Assembly: GCA_905221145.1 (NCBI GenBank)
Contig: CAJNCA010000001.1
Span: 1-64,000, forward strand
Direction: 5' to 3'
Origin: a bacterium
GTDB lineage: Bacteria > Bacillota > Bacilli > Lactobacillales > Streptococcaceae
DNA length: 64,000 nt
Shown here: positions 1 through 10,069 of the stretch, in pieces
Numbering within the stretch: the stretch's first letter is position 1
Layout: each line of letters starts with the position of its first letter
Program-made: the position numbers and the translations under genes
The notes under the pieces: generated by a model
What the model saw: only the letters and a program-made list of their open reading frames with translations
Databases searched by the model: none
Told to the model about the DNA's origin: nothing

Positions 1-29
1 GACCAGAGTTGTTATTTTCAACTCTTACT

Positions 30-57
30 ATTATACCGGCTTTTTATTTTTTGTCAA
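30..57 (-). promoter_or_regulatory. Strong promoter reading out of the left edge, probably for an rRNA operon
   Basis: On the minus strand a perfect TTGACA (57-52) and a perfect TATAAT (35-30) are separated by 16 bp, preceded by an A/T-rich stretch resembling an UP element. It lies downstream of comX and points away from it. In pneumococcus an rRNA operon follows comX, so this is probably its P1 promoter. The 16S gene itself is outside the window. A perfect 7-bp inverted repeat (5-11/19-25) sits at the expected start of transcription. Confidence 0.7.
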
Positions 58-96
58 CACCTTTTTCTATTTTTTTCATTTTTTTTGCATTGCTTC

Positions 97-576
97 TTAC
101 CGAGTACGGATATCAAACTCTTTAAACACAATACGCAAGTCCCTTAGAACTTTTTGACGCCCTCGGAAGCGTTCATGTCTTAAGATGCGTTCTAACTCTT
201 CTTGCTTCTCTTTGCTTTGTTTGTTTCTATAATCTCTTAGTGTTTCATGAAAGAGATAATACTCATCTAGACAGAGACCTCCCTCACCTATACGATGACT
301 AATCTCACCTACTTCTTCATAAGGTTCTTTATCATATCTTCGCTTCTGGCTTTCTTGTTTACGGAGATAATCTAAAATCCGATTCCGGAACTTGGTTTTG
401 AAATATTTCCTTAAACGAGGGATATCTTCTACCAAACCTTCTTCTCTACTAATCAATTCATGTAAGCAGATCATTCCCTCTTGCTCCCAATCCGATAACT
501 CCCATAAATGAAGGTAGTATTCATTTCTACACTTGTATACAATTCCTTGGACTTCTTCATACAATTCTTTAAGCAT
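97..576 (-). CDS. comX: Competence-specific alternative sigma factor ComX (SigX)
   Basis: This 159-aa protein is recognised by near-identity to pneumococcal ComX: the ELYEEVQG start, the RNEYYLHLWELSDWEQEG segment and the RQKVLRDLRIVFKEF C-terminus. ComX replaces the housekeeping sigma factor for a few minutes during competence and directs RNA polymerase to cin-box promoters, two of which are in this window (before comFA and cbpD). The protein has the expected family length. The start codon is preceded by a strong GGGGGAGG ribosome-binding site. Upstream are a ComE-type direct repeat and a -10 (TAGAAT, 604-599) without an obvious -35, as expected for an activator-dependent promoter. The gene lies between ftsH and the outgoing rRNA-type promoter. 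Pneumococcus carries two comX copies; only one is seen here. Confidence 0.96.
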   Translation of the reverse strand: MLKELYEEVQGIVYKCRNEYYLHLWELSDWEQEGMICLHELISREEGLVEDIPRLRKYFKTKFRNRILDYLRKQESQKRRYDKEPYEEVGEISHRIGEGGLCLDEYYLFHETLRDYRNKQSKEKQEELERILRHERFRGRQKVLRDLRIVFKEFDIRTR

Positions 577-598
577 AAGCCTCCCCCTTTCTAGATAT

Positions 599-666
599 AT
601 TCTAACAAATCAAGAAGTTAATCGGAGCCATTTCATCCATTCTGCACCCTTTACAGCCTCAACTGC
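599..666 (-). promoter_or_regulatory. ComE-box promoter of comX
   Basis: On the minus strand two 9-mers, GCAGTTGAG (666-658) and GCAGAATGG (645-637), start 21 bp apart. This is the phase of the ComE direct repeat (9 bp, 12-bp spacer, 9 bp). A -10 TAGAAT (604-599) follows 32 bp downstream. The second half-site is degenerate, as expected of the weaker comX promoter compared with comCDE. Spacing and the first half-site support the call; ComE binding is inferred. Confidence 0.82.
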
Positions 667-670
667 ACAA

Positions 671-695
671 AAAAGAGAGGACACACCTCTCTTTG
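671..695 (-). terminator. Terminator after ftsH
   Basis: On the minus strand an AGAGAGG/CCTCTCT hairpin with a very short loop is followed by a T-run, just beyond the ftsH stop codon. It separates ftsH from the ComE-controlled comX promoter immediately downstream. Confidence 0.75.
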
Positions 696-697
696 GG

Positions 698-2656
698 TTA
701 TTTTTCATCATTCATTTTTGACTTTACTTCATCATAGGATAGTGCATGTGATTCCTCTTCTACTGTTTCAGGCATCTTACCTGTTTCATAAAGAGATTTA
801 ATTTGTGTACTATCCAATGTTTCGTATTTCAATAATGCTTCTGCAATCAACTTATGAGTTTCACGATTTGACTGAATAATTTCAGCAGCTTTATTTCGTG
901 CTTCATTCAATAATGAACGAACCTCTTCGTCAATTTCATAAGCTGTTTGTTCTGAAATTGATTTTTGAGGACTTTGTGCACCAAACATGGCATGATTACC
1001 CTCATATTGTACCGGACCAAGTTTTTCACTCATACCGTACTCTGTAACCATTGCACGCGCCATTTGTGTCGCTTGTTCAAAGTCGTTTGAAGCTCCTGTA
1101 GTTTGGACATTAAAGATAATTTCTTCAGCTACACGTCCACCCATCAAACCAGCCAATTGCTCTTTCATATCTTCTTTAGATAGAAGCATTTGATCTTCCT
1201 TTGGAAGTGCAATCATGTAACCACCTGCACGACCTCTTGGTACAATCGTAACCTTATGAACAACACGGGCATTCGATAAGACTAGGCCAACAATGGTATG
1301 TCCAGCCTCATGGTAGGCAACCAATTCACGTTCTTTTTGTGAAACTGTCTTATCTTTCTTAGAAGGACCAGCAATAACTCTGTCTTCTGCTTCATCAATA
1401 TCTGAAGCATCAATTATCGATTTATTGCGACGAGCAGCAACTAAAGCCGCTTCATTCAATACATTCTCTAAATCAGCACCAACAAAACCTGGAGTTTGTT
1501 GAGCCACTAATTTCAAATCAACATCTTCTGCTAAAGGCTTGTTCTTAGCATGAACTTTCAAGATTGCTTCACGACCTTTGACATCAGGACGGCCAACCAA
1601 TACTTTTCTATCAAAACGTCCTGGACGCAAGAGGGCAGGGTCAAGTACATCTGAACGGTTTGTAGCAGCGATGACGATAATTCCTTCATTTCCCTCAAAA
1701 CCATCCATCTCAATCAAGAGTTGGTTCAATGTTTGCTCACGTTCATCATTACCTCCGCCGAGACCGACTCCACGTTGACGGCCAACAGCATCAATTTCAT
1801 CGATAAAGATGATAGCTGGTGCTGCTTTTTTAGCATCTTCAAAAAGAGAACGAACACGACTAGCTCCAACTCCGACAAACATTTCTACAAAGTCAGAACC
1901 TGAGATACTAAAGAATGGAACACCTGCTTCTCCGGCGACTGCCTTAGCAAGTAACGTCTTACCTGTTCCCGGAGGTCCCTCCAAAAGAACACCTGCTGGA
2001 ATACGGGCTCCAAGTTTTGTAAATCGTTTTGGATCTTTTAAGAATTCAACAACTTCAACTAGTTCTTGTTTTTCTTCCTCAGCTCCAGCAACATCTGAAA
2101 ATCTTACTTTAATATCTTCTTTATTTGCAGCTTTGGCCTTACTACGTCCAAAACTCATCGGGTTACGGCTATTATTTCCTCCCATATTTCCCATCATAGA
2201 GAATAGGAAGAAGAACAGAATACCGAATGGCACAATGGATACAAGAATATTAATCCACATACCACTTGAACTTTCATGCTTAACAGTTACTTCCGCTTTA
2301 TGGTCAGAAGCAAGTTTTTGCAATTCTGATACGGTAGTATCTGAAGGAAGAATAATACTTGAAAATTTCTCTACTTTTGTAGCAGAAGGAGAAAAGAACT
2401 GGATACCTGTTTCTTCTTTACTCGTTTTAGGATTTTTATAGACACCCGAAACTTCGATAACACTACCATTTGGTTGGTAAGTTAATTCTTTTACATTGTC
2501 ATCGGTAATTTCTTTTACCAATTCTGTATAATTAATCTGCTCACTTTTCCCTGCAACACTACCTGTACTAAAATACTGGTAACCTGTAACTAGGAGAAAA
2601 ATAAGTAATAACCATAGAAAAGGATTTTTAATTAAACCATTATTTTGTTTTTTCAT
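698..2656 (-). CDS. ftsH: ATP-dependent zinc metalloprotease FtsH
   Basis: FtsH is a membrane-anchored AAA+ protease that degrades misassembled membrane proteins and short-lived cytosolic regulators. The 652-aa protein has two membrane segments (about residues 11-28 and 133-156) bracketing an extracytoplasmic domain. An AAA module follows with Walker A GPPGTGKT (227-234) and Walker B IIFIDEID (282-289), and then the zinc-binding HEAGH motif (449-453). Length and domain order are normal for the family. It is the last gene of the run tilS-hpt-ftsH, 15 bp after hpt, and probably is co-transcribed with them. The homologous order tilS-hpt-ftsH is widespread in Firmicutes. Confidence 0.98.
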   Translation of the reverse strand: MKKQNNGLIKNPFLWLLLIFLLVTGYQYFSTGSVAGKSEQINYTELVKEITDDNVKELTYQPNGSVIEVSGVYKNPKTSKEETGIQFFSPSATKVEKFSSIILPSDTTVSELQKLASDHKAEVTVKHESSSGMWINILVSIVPFGILFFFLFSMMGNMGGNNSRNPMSFGRSKAKAANKEDIKVRFSDVAGAEEEKQELVEVVEFLKDPKRFTKLGARIPAGVLLEGPPGTGKTLLAKAVAGEAGVPFFSISGSDFVEMFVGVGASRVRSLFEDAKKAAPAIIFIDEIDAVGRQRGVGLGGGNDEREQTLNQLLIEMDGFEGNEGIIVIAATNRSDVLDPALLRPGRFDRKVLVGRPDVKGREAILKVHAKNKPLAEDVDLKLVAQQTPGFVGADLENVLNEAALVAARRNKSIIDASDIDEAEDRVIAGPSKKDKTVSQKERELVAYHEAGHTIVGLVLSNARVVHKVTIVPRGRAGGYMIALPKEDQMLLSKEDMKEQLAGLMGGRVAEEIIFNVQTTGASNDFEQATQMARAMVTEYGMSEKLGPVQYEGNHAMFGAQSPQKSISEQTAYEIDEEVRSLLNEARNKAAEIIQSNRETHKLIAEALLKYETLDSTQIKSLYETGKMPETVEEESHALSYDEVKSKMNDEK

Positions 2657-2671
2657 TAAAAATTGTTCTTT

Positions 2672-3214
2672 CTAATTTGAATACACTTCTTCTTTCAATA
2701 CTCCAACATAAGGAAGGTTACGATAATTTTCTTTGTAGTCTAACCCATAACCTACTACAAACTCATTTGGAATAGTAAAGCAGGTATAGTCAGCCTCAAT
2801 TTCTACAACACGTCCCTCTGGTTTATCCAACAAGGTTGCAATCTTAACAGAAGCTGCATCTCTTGCAATAAACATATCTCGCAAATTCTTCAAAGTTTGA
2901 CCTGTATCAATGATATCTTCTACAAATAAAACATGTCTTCCTTTGATATCTTGAGTCACATCTTGCTTGATATTGATGACACCGCTACTTGCTGTCCCAC
3001 CATGGTAGCTAGAAACCATCATGAAATCCATTTCAATATGTGTGTCAATATGTTTAACTAATTCAGCCATAAAAGGAATAGATCCTTTTAAAATTCCAAC
3101 TAAAATTGGATTTTTTCCTGCATAGTCTTTAGTGAGTTGAGCACCTAATTTTTTAGCAGCTTCTGTAATTTCATCGTGTGAAACGAGGATTTTTTTAATA
3201 TCGTTTTCTAACAT
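2672..3214 (-). CDS. hpt: Hypoxanthine-guanine phosphoribosyltransferase
   Basis: This enzyme salvages hypoxanthine and guanine with PRPP to make IMP and GMP. The 180-aa protein has the PRPP-binding signature [14 protein letters not shown] in its middle and the typical N-terminal [15 protein letters not shown] loop. It starts four bases after the tilS stop codon, so translation of the two is likely coupled. The neighbourhood tilS-hpt-ftsH is conserved; in Bacillus and Listeria TilS and Hpt have been reported to act together on ftsH expression, but nothing here tests that in Streptococcus. Confidence 0.96.
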   Translation of the reverse strand: MLENDIKKILVSHDEITEAAKKLGAQLTKDYAGKNPILVGILKGSIPFMAELVKHIDTHIEMDFMMVSSYHGGTASSGVINIKQDVTQDIKGRHVLFVEDIIDTGQTLKNLRDMFIARDAASVKIATLLDKPEGRVVEIEADYTCFTIPNEFVVGYGLDYKENYRNLPYVGVLKEEVYSN

Positions 3215-3218
3215 TTTT

Positions 3219-4496
3219 TTACCTATCTATTTTTTCTATATAAAGTACAGTGTTCATTATATCATTTTTCGTGTTTTTACTCAAATTACTGGTCGCAATT
3301 CCCAAAATTGAGACAATTTCACCAAATTGCTCAATAATCAGAGCAGATTTCCGCTTTTCCATAGGGATTTTCAAATCAATAAATAGACGTCTGAGTTTTT
3401 TTCTATGCCTATTTTGCATCAAAACATCTCCTGATTTTCGATGACGAATTTGTATGGATGTTTCGCGTGAAACAGGTATTTGTTGAATTGATTCACCTTC
3501 TAAAGGAAGTCCAAAGGAAAATAAATATCCTTGATAAGATACCTGATTTTGATAGTGTAACACAAGTTCATCTTCCTTTTCATCAGCCTGAGGACTGATT
3601 TTACAAATCTGAAAATGTTGGTACTCTTTTATTAATTCATAGCCATTTTTAAGCAGATGACGATACTGGCTTTTAGTTTTTAAAATTTGCCGAACTTCAG
3701 CAAACTGCGCTTTTGTAAGATTCAAATCTGGAAAACGATTCAGATAAGTTTGAAGTAAAACTCTTTGTGTTGACTCAGAATAAGAAAATAACTGCTGTAA
3801 ATTTTCCACATCAATATTGTTAGATAATTCAGTTATAGCTAAGTCATAATCTAAAATTTCATTGCCGATACTTAAGATTGCATCTCTAAATCGAGGATTT
3901 TCTTTTTCTAATTCTGGTAAATAAGAATTTCGAATACGATTGCGAAAATAATGATTTTCCTGATTTGATATATCTTCAAAGTGAAAAATTGGTGGAAAGT
4001 CTTTTTTCTGAAAATGCAAGAAGGGCCGAATGATTTCTATCTCTCCGACTACTTGCTTCTCCTTAATTCCTGATAGATAGCGCAAGCGAGTCCCTCGAAT
4101 CAAACGCATCAAAATCGTTTCCACCTGATCATCAGCATGGTGGGCAGTGACTAAGGCTGTCGCACCTGTCTTTTTCATGACCTCTTGAAAAAAATCATAG
4201 CGAAAATTTCGTGCACGCGCTTCTGAAAATTCTCCTGAAAAATTGCTAACATAAATAGGAAGCTCTGCTTTAGCAGCCAACTTCCTTAATTCCTTTTCTT
4301 CCCAATCTGATTCTACTCTCTGCTTATGATTCACATGAGCCAGAATCAATTCAATTTCTAACTCTTCTTGATAAGTAGACAATACCTTAAATAGAAACAT
4401 AGAATCTAATCCACCAGAAAGAGCTAGCACCACTTTAGCATGCTTTTTGAAATATCCTCTTTTGAGAAAATGATTTAAAAAATCCTGTTCCCTCAT
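3219..4496 (-). CDS. tilS: tRNA(Ile)-lysidine synthase
   Basis: TilS converts the wobble cytidine of the tRNA-Ile CAU anticodon into lysidine using ATP and lysine, changing both charging and codon reading from Met to Ile. The 425-aa protein has the N-type ATP pyrophosphatase loop SGGLDS at residues 27-32 and the [19 protein letters not shown] segment typical of the catalytic domain, followed by a C-terminal substrate-binding domain. It overlaps the upstream serine-hydrolase gene by 4 bp. A parS-like palindrome (3459-3474) lies inside the C-terminal coding part. Confidence 0.96.
   Translation of the reverse strand: MREQDFLNHFLKRGYFKKHAKVVLALSGGLDSMFLFKVLSTYQEELEIELILAHVNHKQRVESDWEEKELRKLAAKAELPIYVSNFSGEFSEARARNFRYDFFQEVMKKTGATALVTAHHADDQVETILMRLIRGTRLRYLSGIKEKQVVGEIEIIRPFLHFQKKDFPPIFHFEDISNQENHYFRNRIRNSYLPELEKENPRFRDAILSIGNEILDYDLAITELSNNIDVENLQQLFSYSESTQRVLLQTYLNRFPDLNLTKAQFAEVRQILKTKSQYRHLLKNGYELIKEYQHFQICKISPQADEKEDELVLHYQNQVSYQGYLFSFGLPLEGESIQQIPVSRETSIQIRHRKSGDVLMQNRHRKKLRRLFIDLKIPMEKRKSALIIEQFGEIVSILGIATSNLSKNTKNDIMNTVLYIEKIDR
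3459..3474. promoter_or_regulatory. parS-like ParB site inside tilS (one deviation)
   Basis: The sequence TGTTTCGCGTGAAACA matches the bacterial parS consensus TGTTTCACGTGAAACA except for one central base (CGCGTG for CACGTG), which breaks the central symmetry. It lies on the left replichore about 10 kb from dnaA. ParB is encoded at 15039-15797. Binding strength at this variant is unknown. Confidence 0.75.
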
Positions 4497-5761
4497 TTTA
4501 GAACCTCATAAACATCCTTGGCTATCTTAGAAATCGTATCATAATCAGAATTCTTAGTAAAAATAGAAAGCACAAATGGAGAATCTGCATAGACAACACC
4601 CGTATCATGCTTAAATTCATCCGCATCCCCAATTTTATGAGCTACATTCACAGAAACACCTTTGGCAATGCGCTGATTATCAAAATCTGTTTTGGTCAAG
4701 GACTCCAATACAAATCCGTTTTGATTATAAATAGCTTCCATAACCTTTCCAGCCATTTTAGAAGAAATCAATTTTTCTTTCGGATCCCAATCATCTCCCA
4801 TAATAGCATACATCTTGGACTTAAATGTTGCATCCGATTGGTTTGAAAGGTAATATCCCAATATGTTATGAGCTACATTATCCGATTCTTTTGATACTTT
4901 CGTAATTAAATCTTTTAGAGAATATTCTTTATTATCTTCTTTTTTAGGAAGACTACCACTTCCCTCTGGTTTATAAGAACCTGGAAAATCATTAACTGCT
5001 GATACGTATTTTACAATCGTATCTAACTGATATAGACCCTCATTTATTTTTTCTTGCGTATAGTAGAGATAAGGGAGTTTTAAAACACTAGCCGCATACA
5101 TCTTTTCATCTTGATTAATACCAGCTTCTTTTCCAGTAGTCAGTTGCTTAACATAAATCGAGAAAGAATCTTTTTGATATTTTTCCGATAACATTTCTTG
5201 GACTTTACCCATCCGATTATCTTCTTCAGAAGTTGATTCTTTATCTACCCATCCAGCCTGATCAATATGTAGAAATTCTTTTCCTTCTACAAACATAGTT
5301 TTATCGATTGATACCTGCGAATAAGCTGATAAGGATGATTTCACTTCTTTTAAATCATAAGGACTGTTATACAATTTAAAATCAGATTCTAACCATACTT
5401 TTTTTATTGTTGGGGTTACCTCTGACTGATCGTATAAAAATCGTTTGTCCGCAGCTATAAATTGATGGTTGGATAACTTAAATACTGGAATTCCTTGTTT
5501 ATTTAAGCGCCACTCAGTTATTTGGAAACTTGTTTTTGGAGTTAACTTTCCAGATTCTACAACTAAATCTTCATTGGCGTATACAGGAACTTCTCCATAA
5601 ACCATAGGAGAACTTAGCTTTTCTCTAAAATAAATACCAAAGTCAGATTGTGAAAGGTAATAAATTTCTTTCGAAGTATAGACGACTTCTTTTTCTGTGC
5701 TAACGACTTTTGAAATGGTCAAAAAACTCGGTAGCAACAAAATAATTAAGAACTTACGCAT
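4493..5761 (-). CDS. Exported class A beta-lactamase-fold serine hydrolase
   Basis: This 422-aa protein has an N-terminal signal or anchor segment (about 1-20), an SH3-like repeat region (about 30-175) and a C-terminal beta-lactamase-fold domain. The active-site motifs are readable: SVLK (225-228, the SxxK nucleophile motif), SDN (293-295) and KIG (376-378) where beta-lactamases have KTG. The gene is conserved at this place in pneumococcus (SP_0010-type). Whether it acts on a beta-lactam, a peptidoglycan peptide or nothing is unknown. It sits between cell-division genes (divIC) and tilS and overlaps both neighbours by a few bases, which indicates translation in one operon. Confidence 0.8.
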   Translation of the reverse strand: MRKFLIILLLPSFLTISKVVSTEKEVVYTSKEIYYLSQSDFGIYFREKLSSPMVYGEVPVYANEDLVVESGKLTPKTSFQITEWRLNKQGIPVFKLSNHQFIAADKRFLYDQSEVTPTIKKVWLESDFKLYNSPYDLKEVKSSLSAYSQVSIDKTMFVEGKEFLHIDQAGWVDKESTSEEDNRMGKVQEMLSEKYQKDSFSIYVKQLTTGKEAGINQDEKMYAASVLKLPYLYYTQEKINEGLYQLDTIVKYVSAVNDFPGSYKPEGSGSLPKKEDNKEYSLKDLITKVSKESDNVAHNILGYYLSNQSDATFKSKMYAIMGDDWDPKEKLISSKMAGKVMEAIYNQNGFVLESLTKTDFDNQRIAKGVSVNVAHKIGDADEFKHDTGVVYADSPFVLSIFTKNSDYDTISKIAKDVYEVLK

Positions 5762-5876
5762 TCTTCCTTTCCTTTTCTTCTTGTAAACGCAATAATTGAT
5801 TTTTATCAGCTAGCTCTTCCAGCTTTTCATCCGATAGACTCAAAAATTGCTCAATTACATCTAATAAATTTTCCAT
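5754..5876 (-). CDS. Conserved 40-aa acidic protein of unknown function
   Basis: A 40-residue ORF starts with MENLLDVIEQFLSLSDEKLE and is predicted to be helical and rich in Glu, Lys and Leu. It has a good ribosome-binding site (AAGGTGA, overlapping the end of divIC), starts 4 bp after the divIC stop and overlaps the following gene by 8 bp. The longer frame starting further upstream lacks these signals. Position and length match a small gene known at this place in pneumococcal genomes (SP_0009-type). No domain is recognised. Confidence 0.75.
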   Translation of the reverse strand: MENLLDVIEQFLSLSDEKLEELADKNQLLRLQEEKERKNA

Positions 5877-5880
5877 TTTA

Positions 5881-6249
5881 TCACCTTGGAAGCAAGTCAG
5901 GAATCGTATAAACAGCTTCCCGATTCTTAGAATAATAATATTTTGCACGCATGTATTTAGCAGCGTAATCTTCATCTTTCAGCTTTGTTGCAAAAGCTGT
6001 CTCCTTATCCTTTTCATCACTCAAGGTTTGATACTGAGTTTGCAAGTCTGACAACTGTTGACGTCTTTGGAGTAATTGGTGATAGCTTTGAGCAAGGTTA
6101 TAAGTTGGTAAAATGAACAACAAAATCATCAAAATCAGAACCCAACCCATGAAACGATTACGTTTTTGTCGTTCCTTCATCAGATAGCGACGACGTTGGT
6201 GCTCATTTTGAATAAAAGAATTATTCAATTGTACAATATTCTTAGACAT
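5881..6249 (-). CDS. divIC: Septum formation initiator DivIC (FtsB-like)
   Basis: This is a 122-aa bitopic membrane protein with a basic cytoplasmic N-terminus, one membrane segment (about 34-52), and an extracytoplasmic coiled coil (about 55-90, [18 protein letters not shown]). This is the layout of the DivIC/FtsB family, which forms a complex with FtsL and DivIB/FtsQ in the divisome and controls septal wall synthesis. It overlaps rqcP by 8 bp upstream. The arrangement rqcP-divIC mirrors the yabO-divIC pair of Bacillus. Confidence 0.9.
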   Translation of the reverse strand: MSKNIVQLNNSFIQNEHQRRRYLMKERQKRNRFMGWVLILMILLFILPTYNLAQSYHQLLQRRQQLSDLQTQYQTLSDEKDKETAFATKLKDEDYAAKYMRAKYYYSKNREAVYTIPDLLPR

Positions 6250-6508
6250 TTTCTTCTACCCGTGTTTCACTGATAATTTCATACATGCCTGCTGCATCTT
6301 CTTTTTTTGTACTATCTTTCATCTCCAGTACTTTTACAAGTAGCAACTTATTGCCAAAACGAATTTCAACTTGGTCATCAACTTTCAAATCTGTTGAACT
6401 TTTAGCCAAAATTCCATTTACCTTTATTCTACCTTTATCTGCTACTTCCTTTGCAACTGTACGACGCTTGATAATTCGTGATACTTTTAAATATTTGTCT
6501 AATCTCAT
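6242..6508 (-). CDS. rqcP: RqcP/YabO S4-domain protein of ribosome quality control
   Basis: This 88-aa protein consists mainly of one S4 RNA-binding domain ([21 protein letters not shown]...GRIKVNG). The Bacillus homologue RqcP (formerly YabO, Hsp15-like) binds stalled 50S subunits and supports RqcH-driven alanine tailing of truncated peptides. Gene size and the neighbourhood mfd-rqcP-divIC fit this identity rather than heat-shock protein Hsp15 of enterics. Confidence 0.9.
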   Translation of the reverse strand: MRLDKYLKVSRIIKRRTVAKEVADKGRIKVNGILAKSSTDLKVDDQVEIRFGNKLLLVKVLEMKDSTKKEDAAGMYEIISETRVEENV

Positions 6509-6565
6509 TTTTATTACCTCAAATTATTATTGTACCATTTTTATCTCTTTTATAGAAGAAAAATG

Positions 6566-9500
6566 TTATAGGGAATTACCGTCTTTCAACTCTTTTGTCT
6601 CTAATAAACTTTCTCCAAAAATCAGCAGACCTTCTAAAATTTCATAGTCCTTCTTGTTTCGAACATCGAATACGACTTCCATTAATCCTTTATTCTCAGC
6701 TATTGCTGCTTTTAAGTTCGTTGCGGATAAAGCTTTAAAATAATCTTGAGCCAAGAACAGTCGCTGAGTAATTTTTTCAAATTGAACTGTAATCTTATTT
6801 TCTTTTCTTTCCACACGTTGAACAAAGACCTTGTCCAAATATGACTTGACCAAACCAATCTCTAAAAGATAGGCTACCACATCTGGGTATTCTCCAAAGC
6901 GGTCCATCAGCTCTTCTTGTAACTCTTCATAATTGACACGGTTGTCAATTTGACGAATTTTTTTATAAATTTCAATCTTATGTCGTTGGTCAGAAATATA
7001 AGTATCAGGAAGATAAGCATCAATTTGTAAAATCAACTCAGCATTTCCTTTGGTTCTTGTGTTCCCATTGCCGTTACGTTTAGCAATAGCTTCCTCTAAC
7101 AACTGTGAATACAATTCAAAACCAACAGAATCAATGAAACCTGATTGGGATTTTCCTAGGAGATTTCCTGCTCCACGAATCGAAAGATCTCGCATCGCAA
7201 TCTTAAATCCAGAGCCTAATTCCGTAAATCCCTTAATCGCTTCTAATCTCTTTTCAGAGACTTCACTGATTGATTTTTCTGGACGATACATAAGATAAGC
7301 ATAAGCAATGCGATTACTACGACCGACCCTTCCTCTTAACTGATATAAGGTTGACAAGCCCATATGGTCCGCATTTTCAATAAATAAGGTATTGGCATTT
7401 GGAATGTCCACCCCTGTCTCAATAATGGTAGTCGTCACCAAAATATCATACTGACCTTCAATAAAGTCCAATAGAGTATTTTCCAACTGAATTTCACTCA
7501 TTTGTCCATGAACATACCCAATCGAAGCCTCTGGAATCAACTCCTGTAATTCTGAAACCTTCTGGTCAATCGTGTCAACTTTATTGTAAAGATAGTAAAC
7601 TTGACCTCCACGCTCCATTTCACGCAAGACAGCATCACGAATCACATTATCATTCTTCTCCAATACATAGGTTTGAACAGGATAGCGATTTGTTGGAGGA
7701 GTTTCAATAACAGACAAATCTCTGATTCCCAGCATGGACATATGAAGGGTACGAGGGATTGGCGTAGCTGTCAAGGTTAGGACATCCACTTGTTTCTTTA
7801 ACTCTTTTAAGGTTTCCTTATGCTTGACACCAAATCGCTGTTCCTCATCAATAATCATCAATCCTAAATCAGAAAACACAACATCTTTTGACAAAACACG
7901 ATGTGTTCCAATCAAAATATCGACTTGACCGTTCTTTAGTTTTTCAAGTGTTTCTGCCTGCTCTTTTTTACTTCTAAAACGACTCAACACATCAATATTA
8001 ACTGCAAAATTTTGGAATCGTTCCTTAAAATTCGTATAGTGCTGTTGCGCTAAAACCGTCGTCGGAACTAGAACGACCACCTGTTTGTTATCATTGACTG
8101 CCTTAAAGGCTGCACGCATTGCAACTTCAGTCTTTCCAAAACCAACATCCCCAACCAATAGCCTATCCATTGGCTGAGAATCTTGCATATCTCTCTTGAT
8201 TTCCTCGATACTACGAAGTTGATCATCCGTTTCAACATAAGGAAAAGCATCATCAAAAGCATCTTGCTCTTCATCATCAGCTGAGAAAGCAAAGCCCTTC
8301 AACTGACTACGCTCAGAATAGAGTTTGATTAAATCGTCAGCTATATCCTCTACCTGATTCTTAACTTTTTGCTTAGCCTTTTTAAAATGACCATCATTTA
8401 ACTTATTGAGTTTAGGAGCTTTCCCATCACTTGAAACATATTTGGACAGCAGATGAATCTGTTCTACTGGGATAGAGATTTGATCACCATTTTGGTATTG
8501 GACGCTGACATAATCGCGGTGAATCCCTTTGATTTCAATTGTTTCAATTCCTAGATATTGACCAATTCCATGGATATGATGAACAACGTAGTCCCCTTTT
8601 TCAAGTTCATTATAATCTTTTAATCTCTCTGCATTTGAAACATGTTGTCTTCGAAAACGACGTTTTAATTTCTTTTGAAAAATCTCATGTTCAGTAATCA
8701 CCAGAATTTTTTCATCTACAAAATGAAAACCATGTCTGAGGTTACCCTCAATTAAGTTTACAGATTCTTGACAGATTCTTGACTTATCTCTAGAATCCAA
8801 TTTAATCTGGTATTCCTCTAAAACATCCTCCAATGTTTTACTTCCCATTGAATTGCTAGACTGCAAGATAATAGTGTAGTCCATTTTTTTGTATCGTTCA
8901 ATTTCTTCTTTTAGAAAAGAAAATTGATTGAAAAATTCCTGCATAGGATATTGATTAAATTGATAAATTTGGTCAAATTTGAGATTTCCTAACCCCTTTT
9001 GCAGATTAGAAAAAAAGGTCACTGGGCTTTGTTTTTTATAGATTTGCTCAGTATCAGCAAAATACTGCATTTCAGAAAATGCTTTACTATTCTGTAACTC
9101 TTCTGTAAAGTATTGCGCTAATTCTCTTTCAAAGACTTCATACTGATTCATCAATTTCTGATAATCATCAAAGAATATGGGCGTATCTTTTTCAATATAA
9201 TCAAATACAGTCCATGATTTCTCATAACACAAAGATAAAAATTTCCGAGAATCTGAATGCATTTGTTTTTGATGAAAACTTGAAAGAATTTCTTCTAGGT
9301 AGGATTTCAGAATCGGCGATAGAGTTTTTGAAATTTGTTTTTCTAAAGCTGACTGTCCTCGCTGATAATCCTTTTCTCTCAAGAGTATGTCGCTAGCTGG
9401 AAAGATGGTGAGTTCTGTCTGATTTTCTTTCGATAATTGTGTTTCGACTTCAAAAGTACGAATTCCATCTACTTCATCACCAAAAAACTCAATTCGGCAA

Positions 9501-10069
9501 GGTTCTAACTGGGATATTTCAAAAATATCTAAAATATCTCCTCGAAGACTAAATTCTCCTTGGGTCTGTACTTGAGTAACTTTTCGATAGCCAATTTCCT
9601 TTAACTGATGGATAAGCGCATGTTGGTCATATTCTTCTCCAACTGTGATTTTTACAATACTATCTTTGAATATACTGGAAGAAGGTAAAAATAATCGACT
9701 TGCTGCAATATTACAAACTAAAATCCCTTTTTTAGATGAATCAGTTAAAAAACGTAAGGCTTCAACTCGCGAAATGATTTTTTCTTGTGAAGACATCAAA
9801 AACTCTACCATAGGAGAGTCGTCTACCAAAAATGGATAGACAAATTCCTCACCCAAGATAGAAATAAGATCACTAATAAGCCCTTCTGCTTCTCCATAAG
9901 TTGATGTCAATAAAACAATCTTATCTTCTTTCTTCAAACTACTAGCAATTGCTAAAGCTTTTGTAGAAGTTGACAAACCTAACATTAATTGTCTTTTTTT
10001 ATCTGTTAAATTTTGATGCCATTTTTGGATCTGATCATTTTCTGAGAATAAATCTAATAAGGTCGCCAT
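6566..10069 (-). CDS. mfd: Transcription-repair coupling factor Mfd
   Basis: Mfd is a DNA translocase that removes RNA polymerase stalled at lesions and recruits UvrA. The protein has 1167 residues, normal for the family. The N-terminal third is UvrB-like. The RNA-polymerase-interacting (CarD-like) segment around GDYVVHHIHGIGQYLGIE is followed by a RecG-like helicase core with Walker A GDVGFGKTE and the DEEQ box MIIDEEQRFG. The TRG and helicase C-terminal motifs (RGRVGRSNRIAYAYL) are also present. The gene begins immediately after the pth stop codon, so the two are probably translationally coupled. Confidence 0.98.
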   Translation of the reverse strand: MATLLDLFSENDQIQKWHQNLTDKKRQLMLGLSTSTKALAIASSLKKEDKIVLLTSTYGEAEGLISDLISILGEEFVYPFLVDDSPMVEFLMSSQEKIISRVEALRFLTDSSKKGILVCNIAASRLFLPSSSIFKDSIVKITVGEEYDQHALIHQLKEIGYRKVTQVQTQGEFSLRGDILDIFEISQLEPCRIEFFGDEVDGIRTFEVETQLSKENQTELTIFPASDILLREKDYQRGQSALEKQISKTLSPILKSYLEEILSSFHQKQMHSDSRKFLSLCYEKSWTVFDYIEKDTPIFFDDYQKLMNQYEVFERELAQYFTEELQNSKAFSEMQYFADTEQIYKKQSPVTFFSNLQKGLGNLKFDQIYQFNQYPMQEFFNQFSFLKEEIERYKKMDYTIILQSSNSMGSKTLEDVLEEYQIKLDSRDKSRICQESVNLIEGNLRHGFHFVDEKILVITEHEIFQKKLKRRFRRQHVSNAERLKDYNELEKGDYVVHHIHGIGQYLGIETIEIKGIHRDYVSVQYQNGDQISIPVEQIHLLSKYVSSDGKAPKLNKLNDGHFKKAKQKVKNQVEDIADDLIKLYSERSQLKGFAFSADDEEQDAFDDAFPYVETDDQLRSIEEIKRDMQDSQPMDRLLVGDVGFGKTEVAMRAAFKAVNDNKQVVVLVPTTVLAQQHYTNFKERFQNFAVNIDVLSRFRSKKEQAETLEKLKNGQVDILIGTHRVLSKDVVFSDLGLMIIDEEQRFGVKHKETLKELKKQVDVLTLTATPIPRTLHMSMLGIRDLSVIETPPTNRYPVQTYVLEKNDNVIRDAVLREMERGGQVYYLYNKVDTIDQKVSELQELIPEASIGYVHGQMSEIQLENTLLDFIEGQYDILVTTTIIETGVDIPNANTLFIENADHMGLSTLYQLRGRVGRSNRIAYAYLMYRPEKSISEVSEKRLEAIKGFTELGSGFKIAMRDLSIRGAGNLLGKSQSGFIDSVGFELYSQLLEEAIAKRNGNGNTRTKGNAELILQIDAYLPDTYISDQRHKIEIYKKIRQIDNRVNYEELQEELMDRFGEYPDVVAYLLEIGLVKSYLDKVFVQRVERKENKITVQFEKITQRLFLAQDYFKALSATNLKAAIAENKGLMEVVFDVRNKKDYEILEGLLIFGESLLETKELKDGNSL

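Noticed and set aside
1002..2441. Long plus-strand open frames opposite ftsH
   Set aside because: They are antisense shadows of a fully conserved gene with no ribosome-binding sites.
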